In this document: in pieces, positions 5,257 through 7,980 of the stretch
How the letters are laid out: the number at the start of each line of letters is the position of its first letter
Position numbering within the stretch: position 1 is the stretch's first letter
DNA from: Acidobacteriota bacterium
GTDB taxonomy: Bacteria; Acidobacteriota; Blastocatellia; Pyrinomonadales; Pyrinomonadaceae
DNA length: 7,980 nt
Reading direction: 5' to 3'
Assembly (NCBI GenBank): GCA_003222835.1
Contig: QHXE01000371.1
Span: forward strand, 1 to 7,980
Program-made: the position numbers and the translations under genes
Notes under the pieces: model-generated
What the model saw: only the letters and a program-made list of their open reading frames with translations
What the model was told of the DNA's origin: nothing
Database searches by the model: none

Positions 5257-6171
5257 CTACCGCTCCCGGTTCTGTAACCGCGCCCTCGGATGAAAACGAT
5301 CGTAAGCTTTGCGCATGTGCAGGTCGGTGATATGCGTATAGATTTCCGTCGTCGAAATGTCCGCGTGACCGAGCATCGCCTGCACTGAGCGCGAATCGGC
5401 CCCGCGTTGCATCAGATGAGTGGCGAAGCTGTGCCGCAGAGTGTGGGGCGAGATGTCGGGAACACCCGCGCGCGCCGCATGAGTCTTAATTATAGACCAT
5501 GCTGTTTGCCGCGTGAGCGGTCTCGCCCTGGGTCCGAAAAACAGATCGGGTCGCGCTTCATTCCCAAGTCGCTTGCGTATGCCCAGATACCTTTGCAGCC
5601 AATGCACAGCGCTCTTCCCGATCGGAATCCGGCGTTGCTTGCTGCCTTTCCCGTGACACGTGAGTAGCGCTGCGTCGATATCGATGTTGCCGGTGTTGAG
5701 CGCGCACAATTCTGAAACGCGCAGGCCGGCAGCATACATCACTTCCAACATTGCGCGATCACGCACTCCTGAATCCGTGGAGATGTCGGGCGTCAAGAGC
5801 AGCCGTTCCATCTCCTCTTCGGTTAGAAATCTTGGCAAATATGAGAGCCGCTGCGGCGTGTGAAGGTCTTCCGCCGGATGCCGTTTGATGTGGCCATCGA
5901 GCATCAGAAACCGAAAGAAGCCACGCGCCGCGCTCACTGCGCGCGCGATAGACGACGGCGCCAGCCCCTGGCGCGACATGCCGGCAATCCACTCACGCAA
6001 GTCCTTACGTTCAAGCTTTTCGATCTGTTTGTGATTTTTATCCGCCCAATTTTGCAGCTTCGCAACGTCGCGCGCGTAACTCTCCAGCGTGTTTGCCGAG
6101 AGGCCTTTCTCCACCTGAATGTAGCTGAGGAATTCGCGGACGAAATTGCGATGATCAATCTGCTCGCTCAT
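5257..6171 (-). CDS. xerD: Site-specific tyrosine recombinase XerD
   Basis: XerD acts with XerC at the dif site to resolve chromosome dimers, with FtsK activation at the septum. The protein is 304 residues, close to E. coli XerD (298). Residues 10-95 form the SAM-like core-binding domain (FLSYIQVEKGLSANTLESYA). The catalytic domain (about 115-300) carries the full set of residues: Arg151 in AGLRVSEL, Lys175 in GKGSKQR, His243 and Arg246 in HTLRHSFATH, His269 in LGHADIS, and the nucleophile Tyr278 in TTEIYTHI. It ends in the typical FHPRA segment plus a short basic tail. XerD is favoured over XerC on the N-terminal and linker segments, but XerC is not excluded. The ATG at 6171 begins where family members do; no Shine-Dalgarno precedes it. 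The gene is single-standing, with 250 nt of repeat-rich DNA upstream. An integron or phage integrase is unlikely given the length and match. Confidence 0.92.
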   Translation of the reverse strand: MSEQIDHRNFVREFLSYIQVEKGLSANTLESYARDVAKLQNWADKNHKQIEKLERKDLREWIAGMSRQGLAPSSIARAVSAARGFFRFLMLDGHIKRHPAEDLHTPQRLSYLPRFLTEEEMERLLLTPDISTDSGVRDRAMLEVMYAAGLRVSELCALNTGNIDIDAALLTCHGKGSKQRRIPIGKSAVHWLQRYLGIRKRLGNEARPDLFFGPRARPLTRQTAWSIIKTHAARAGVPDISPHTLRHSFATHLMQRGADSRSVQAMLGHADISTTEIYTHITDLHMRKAYDRFHPRARLQNRER

Positions 6172-6231
6172 CGCGAAGATGGTAGCACAAGGAGCATAGA
6201 CTTCAGTGAACTCTGAATAGGTTAATTACGT

Positions 6232-6266
6232 TCCCTCTCCCTTTGGGAGAGGGTTAGGGTGAGGGC
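6232..6266. repeat. REP-like palindromic element, left copy of an inverted pair
   Basis: This 35-nt unit begins with a perfect hairpin, CCCTCTCCC-TTT-GGGAGAGGG (6233-6253), followed by a G-rich tail TTAGGGTGAGGG. It matches the right copy at 6357-6391 in reverse complement at 33 of 35 positions. It lies in the gap upstream of xerD. It is the kind of dispersed extragenic palindrome found in many bacteria. Confidence 0.85.
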
Positions 6267-6356
6267 TTAGTGACGCCAGCTACCTTTTGGAATCCTCTCC
6301 TTGTGCCACCGCACAACTAAGAAATAAGGAGATGATTTCTTGGGCTGCTCTGCTAT

Positions 6357-6391
6357 GCCCTCACCCCGACCCTCTCCCAAAGGGAGAGGGA
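6357..6391. repeat. REP-like palindromic element, right copy of an inverted pair
   Basis: This is the inverted partner of the unit at 6232-6266, with its own perfect hairpin CCCTCTCCC-AAA-GGGAGAGGG (6370-6390). The two copies face each other across 90 nt of unremarkable spacer (6267-6356), the geometry of a BIME or a small non-autonomous REP-type mobile unit. As RNA the whole region could fold either as two small hairpins or as one long 35-bp stem. No transposase gene is present in the spacer. Confidence 0.85.
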
Positions 6392-6402
6392 GCATCAGTC
6401 TG

Positions 6403-6424
6403 AAAATGTAGCGCAGGCGCGCTA
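6403..6424 (-). terminator. Possible intrinsic terminator of the TPR-GNAT operon
   Basis: In minus-strand reading TAGCGC-GCCT-GCGCTA (6424-6409) is a perfect 6-bp hairpin followed after two bases by TTTT (6406-6403). Its first three bases are the stop codon of the acetyltransferase gene, so the terminator overlaps the end of the coding region. The T-run is short, and the REP hairpins just beyond may add to termination. Confidence 0.45.
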
Positions 6425-6976
6425 GATGTCTTCCGGCACGAGCGAGAACAACATTGCATCCTTTGATTCGCCGCTAATCAAGAGGCGTTTGCGGAGCAGG
6501 CCTTCGCGGAGGGCGCCGGCCTTTTCCGCAACGCGTTGGCTGGCGATGTTTTCAACCGCGGCGACGACCTCAATGCGATGCAAACCGAGTTCTTCGAAAC
6601 CGAATCTCGCCGCCAACCGCGCGGCCGAGGTGGCAACTCCGCGACCGACGGAGCTGGTGCGCACCCAATAGCCGAGGTTCGCCATCAGGTGCACGCGATT
6701 GATGAAGTTCAGGCCGACGCCGCCCAGGAATCTACCGCTGTCCTTTTCAAAAACTCCAAAGCTGTACCATTCACCATCCGCTGCTGATTTTCCCCTGCTG
6801 CTGACAAATTCACGACTCTCCTCGATCGAATAGTCTTCATGACACCAGGCCAGCCACGGTGAGACCTCGGCGATCGACTCGCGCACCGCTGCGTACAGCG
6901 CATCGGCATCTTCCTGGCGATAAGGTCTGATCAAAATGGCTCCCTCGCTGAGTTCGATGTTCATCGCTCCCGTCAT
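6422..6976 (-). CDS. RimJ/RimL-type GNAT acetyltransferase
   Basis: The 184-residue protein resembles the acetyltransferases that modify the N-termini of ribosomal proteins (RimJ/RimL/YdaF group); the actual target is unknown. Features in order are the beta1 segment ILIRPYRQEDADALYAAV (14-31), PWLAWCHEDYS (40-50), the acetyl-CoA-binding motif A at 101-121 (LGYWVRTSSVGRGVATSAAR, pyrophosphate loop VGRGVA at 110-115), and the C-terminal block VENIASQRVAEKAGALREGL (141-160), which fits the NxxSxxVxEKxGFxxEG pattern of the group. The ATG at 6976 overlaps the TGA of the upstream gene as ATGA, pointing to translational coupling. The alternative Met5 at 6964 has a poorly spaced GGGAG, so the longer form is preferred. 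It has no detectable similarity to the other GNAT in this window beyond the fold motifs. Confidence 0.88.
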   Translation of the reverse strand: MTGAMNIELSEGAILIRPYRQEDADALYAAVRESIAEVSPWLAWCHEDYSIEESREFVSSRGKSAADGEWYSFGVFEKDSGRFLGGVGLNFINRVHLMANLGYWVRTSSVGRGVATSAARLAARFGFEELGLHRIEVVAAVENIASQRVAEKAGALREGLLRKRLLISGESKDAMLFSLVPEDI

Positions 6977-7980
6977 GGCTTAGCCGGAGTCTTGTACTTA
7001 TCGATCAGTTGCTGCATACCTTCCGTCGAATTGTTGTGGCGGTAACGGTAGTAGGCTTCGAGATCGTGCAGATATTGCATCCGCACCTGTTGCATGTTTG
7101 CATTGCCTTCGGAAGCCGCAATGGCATGAGCGTACGCATCGATAACGGCGTCGAGCATCGCCTGGGCTTTCTTAAGTTCGTCGTTTTTGGCTTGGCCGGC
7201 CGGCATGCTCTGATAATGCTTGGCCTCATTCTGGTATTCCTCGTTGAGCATGCCCGCCAGCATCAGAAAGTTGAATGCATCCGAAGGCGCAAGCTCCGAC
7301 GCTTTCATGAATCGAGCTTTGGCTTCGGCTTGATTGCCCTTAATCAGATTGAGGAGTCCCATCGACTGATACACATTCGGCAAAAGTATTGTTTTGTATT
7401 GCTTCCAGGCGGCGTCATCCATGTTGGCGGGTTTTTTGTCAGCCTCGATTAACTCGATCGCGTGCGCGCCGTATTGAAGGCTTTGAGACAAGAACTTTGG
7501 ATTTTGCTTTTTTGCTTGATCGGTGCCGAGCGACATCAGATCGACCAGCACGTTAAGCGAATCGGGATTGTGCGAAAGAAATTCAGAGCCCTTCGCAAAC
7601 GCTTGATCCGGCTGATTAGCGGCAGCGTAAGCATCAATCAGCACGGGCATGATCGATTCCTGTTCGGAGGGTTGATCGAAAATCTTTTGATATTCCTGCG
7701 CGAGGTTCGCTTTTTGCGACGCGTCCGTCATCCCACGAATCTGGTCCAAGAGCCCTTGAGCGACGCGCGGCCTGACAGCGGTTTTTGGATATTTCTTGAT
7801 CAGTTCTGCCGCGGCTTTTAGTTTAACTGCGGGATCGGCCGCGGTCATGATTCCCTTGGCAAGGTTTTGTTCCTCAGGCGACATATTTTGTCCGCCGGGT
7901 CGCCCTTCGCCTCGTCCCTGAGCGCGGGCTGAAAAGGCGATATTGCTTGAGGACGCCAGACCACCGATTAATATGATTGC
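6973..7980 (-). CDS. Exported TPR-like repeat protein, 5' end outside the window
   Basis: The frame is open from the window edge to TGA at 6975-6973, giving 335 visible residues. The first methionine, at 7884, is not the start: the 32 codons before it encode the end of a signal peptide, a hydrophobic AIILIGGLASSSNIAFS followed by ARAQ, a plausible signal peptidase cleavage site. The true start is probably just beyond 7980. After cleavage comes a Gly/Arg-rich spacer (RGEGRPGGQN), then an all-helical region with TPR-like units, clearest at VYQSMGLLNLIKGNQAEAKARFMKASELAPSDA. The product is probably a periplasmic or outer-membrane-attached scaffold, though no lipobox is visible. No enzymatic motif was seen and the function is unknown. 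It is the first visible gene of a two-gene unit with the coupled acetyltransferase. Confidence 0.75.
   Translation of the reverse strand, partial: AIILIGGLASSSNIAFSARAQGRGEGRPGGQNMSPEEQNLAKGIMTAADPAVKLKAAAELIKKYPKTAVRPRVAQGLLDQIRGMTDASQKANLAQEYQKIFDQPSEQESIMPVLIDAYAAANQPDQAFAKGSEFLSHNPDSLNVLVDLMSLGTDQAKKQNPKFLSQSLQYGAHAIELIEADKKPANMDDAAWKQYKTILLPNVYQSMGLLNLIKGNQAEAKARFMKASELAPSDAFNFLMLAGMLNEEYQNEAKHYQSMPAGQAKNDELKKAQAMLDAVIDAYAHAIAASEGNANMQQVRMQYLHDLEAYYRYRHNNSTEGMQQLIDKYKTPAKP

Noticed and set aside
6232..6391. The palindromic pair as a CRISPR fragment
   Set aside because: There are two inverted units rather than direct repeats with regular spacers, and no cas genes nearby.
7009..7821. Two long plus-strand ORFs (147 and 119 residues) opposite the repeat protein
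   Set aside because: They are antisense shadows of a well-supported coding region, without recognisable domains or start signals.
6973..7884. Start of the repeat protein at the ATG at 7884
   Set aside because: The same frame continues upstream to the window edge and encodes a signal-peptide hydrophobic core and an ARAQ cleavage site, so the real start is further out.

Overview
This is an accessory-looking stretch of a bacterial chromosome at roughly mid-50s % GC. The best guess for the source is an Acidobacteriota-type Gram-negative. The main support is an outer-membrane TonB-dependent receptor that starts with a carboxypeptidase-regulatory-like (Cna-B-like) domain, an arrangement abundant in that phylum. 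A XerD recombinase and many GC-rich dispersed hairpins fit but are not specific. The taxonomic call is an inference; no marker gene is present.

Layout. Positions 1-~965 hold the 5' two-thirds of an IS256-family insertion sequence, transcribed leftward, with a leader hairpin that can fold over its ribosome binding site. The IS ends about 115 nt before a rightward TonB-dependent receptor gene (1081-3333). Next comes a fluoride locus on the plus strand: a fluoride (crcB-motif) riboswitch at 3408-3455, a ribosome-binding-site-sequestering hairpin, a crcB (Fluc) exporter gene that is broken by a net 55-nt internal deletion (3479-3807), and an intact DUF190 PII-like gene (3855-4193).

From 4234 to the right edge all genes lie on the minus strand. 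Read in transcription order from the right edge they are: a secreted repeat (TPR-like) protein running off the window (6973-7980), coupled by an ATGA overlap to a RimJ/RimL-type acetyltransferase (6422-6976); a 250-nt gap with an inverted pair of REP-like palindromes; xerD (5257-6171); a scar made of the 5' half of one acetyltransferase gene fused out of frame to the 3' third of an rpiB gene (4829-5231); and an intact paralogue of that acetyltransferase (4234-4758).

How it works together. The fluoride module is the one clear functional unit: the riboswitch senses F- and controls translation of the exporter, with DUF190 as a co-transcribed partner. In this genome copy the exporter is dead while sensor and partner are preserved. 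The rest shows genome turnover: an IS, two degraded gene fragments, a diverged gene duplication and mobile-looking palindromes. No wholly new defence or biosynthetic system was found. The most interesting items are the decoupled fluoride operon, the GNAT/rpiB recombination scar and the IS leader hairpin.
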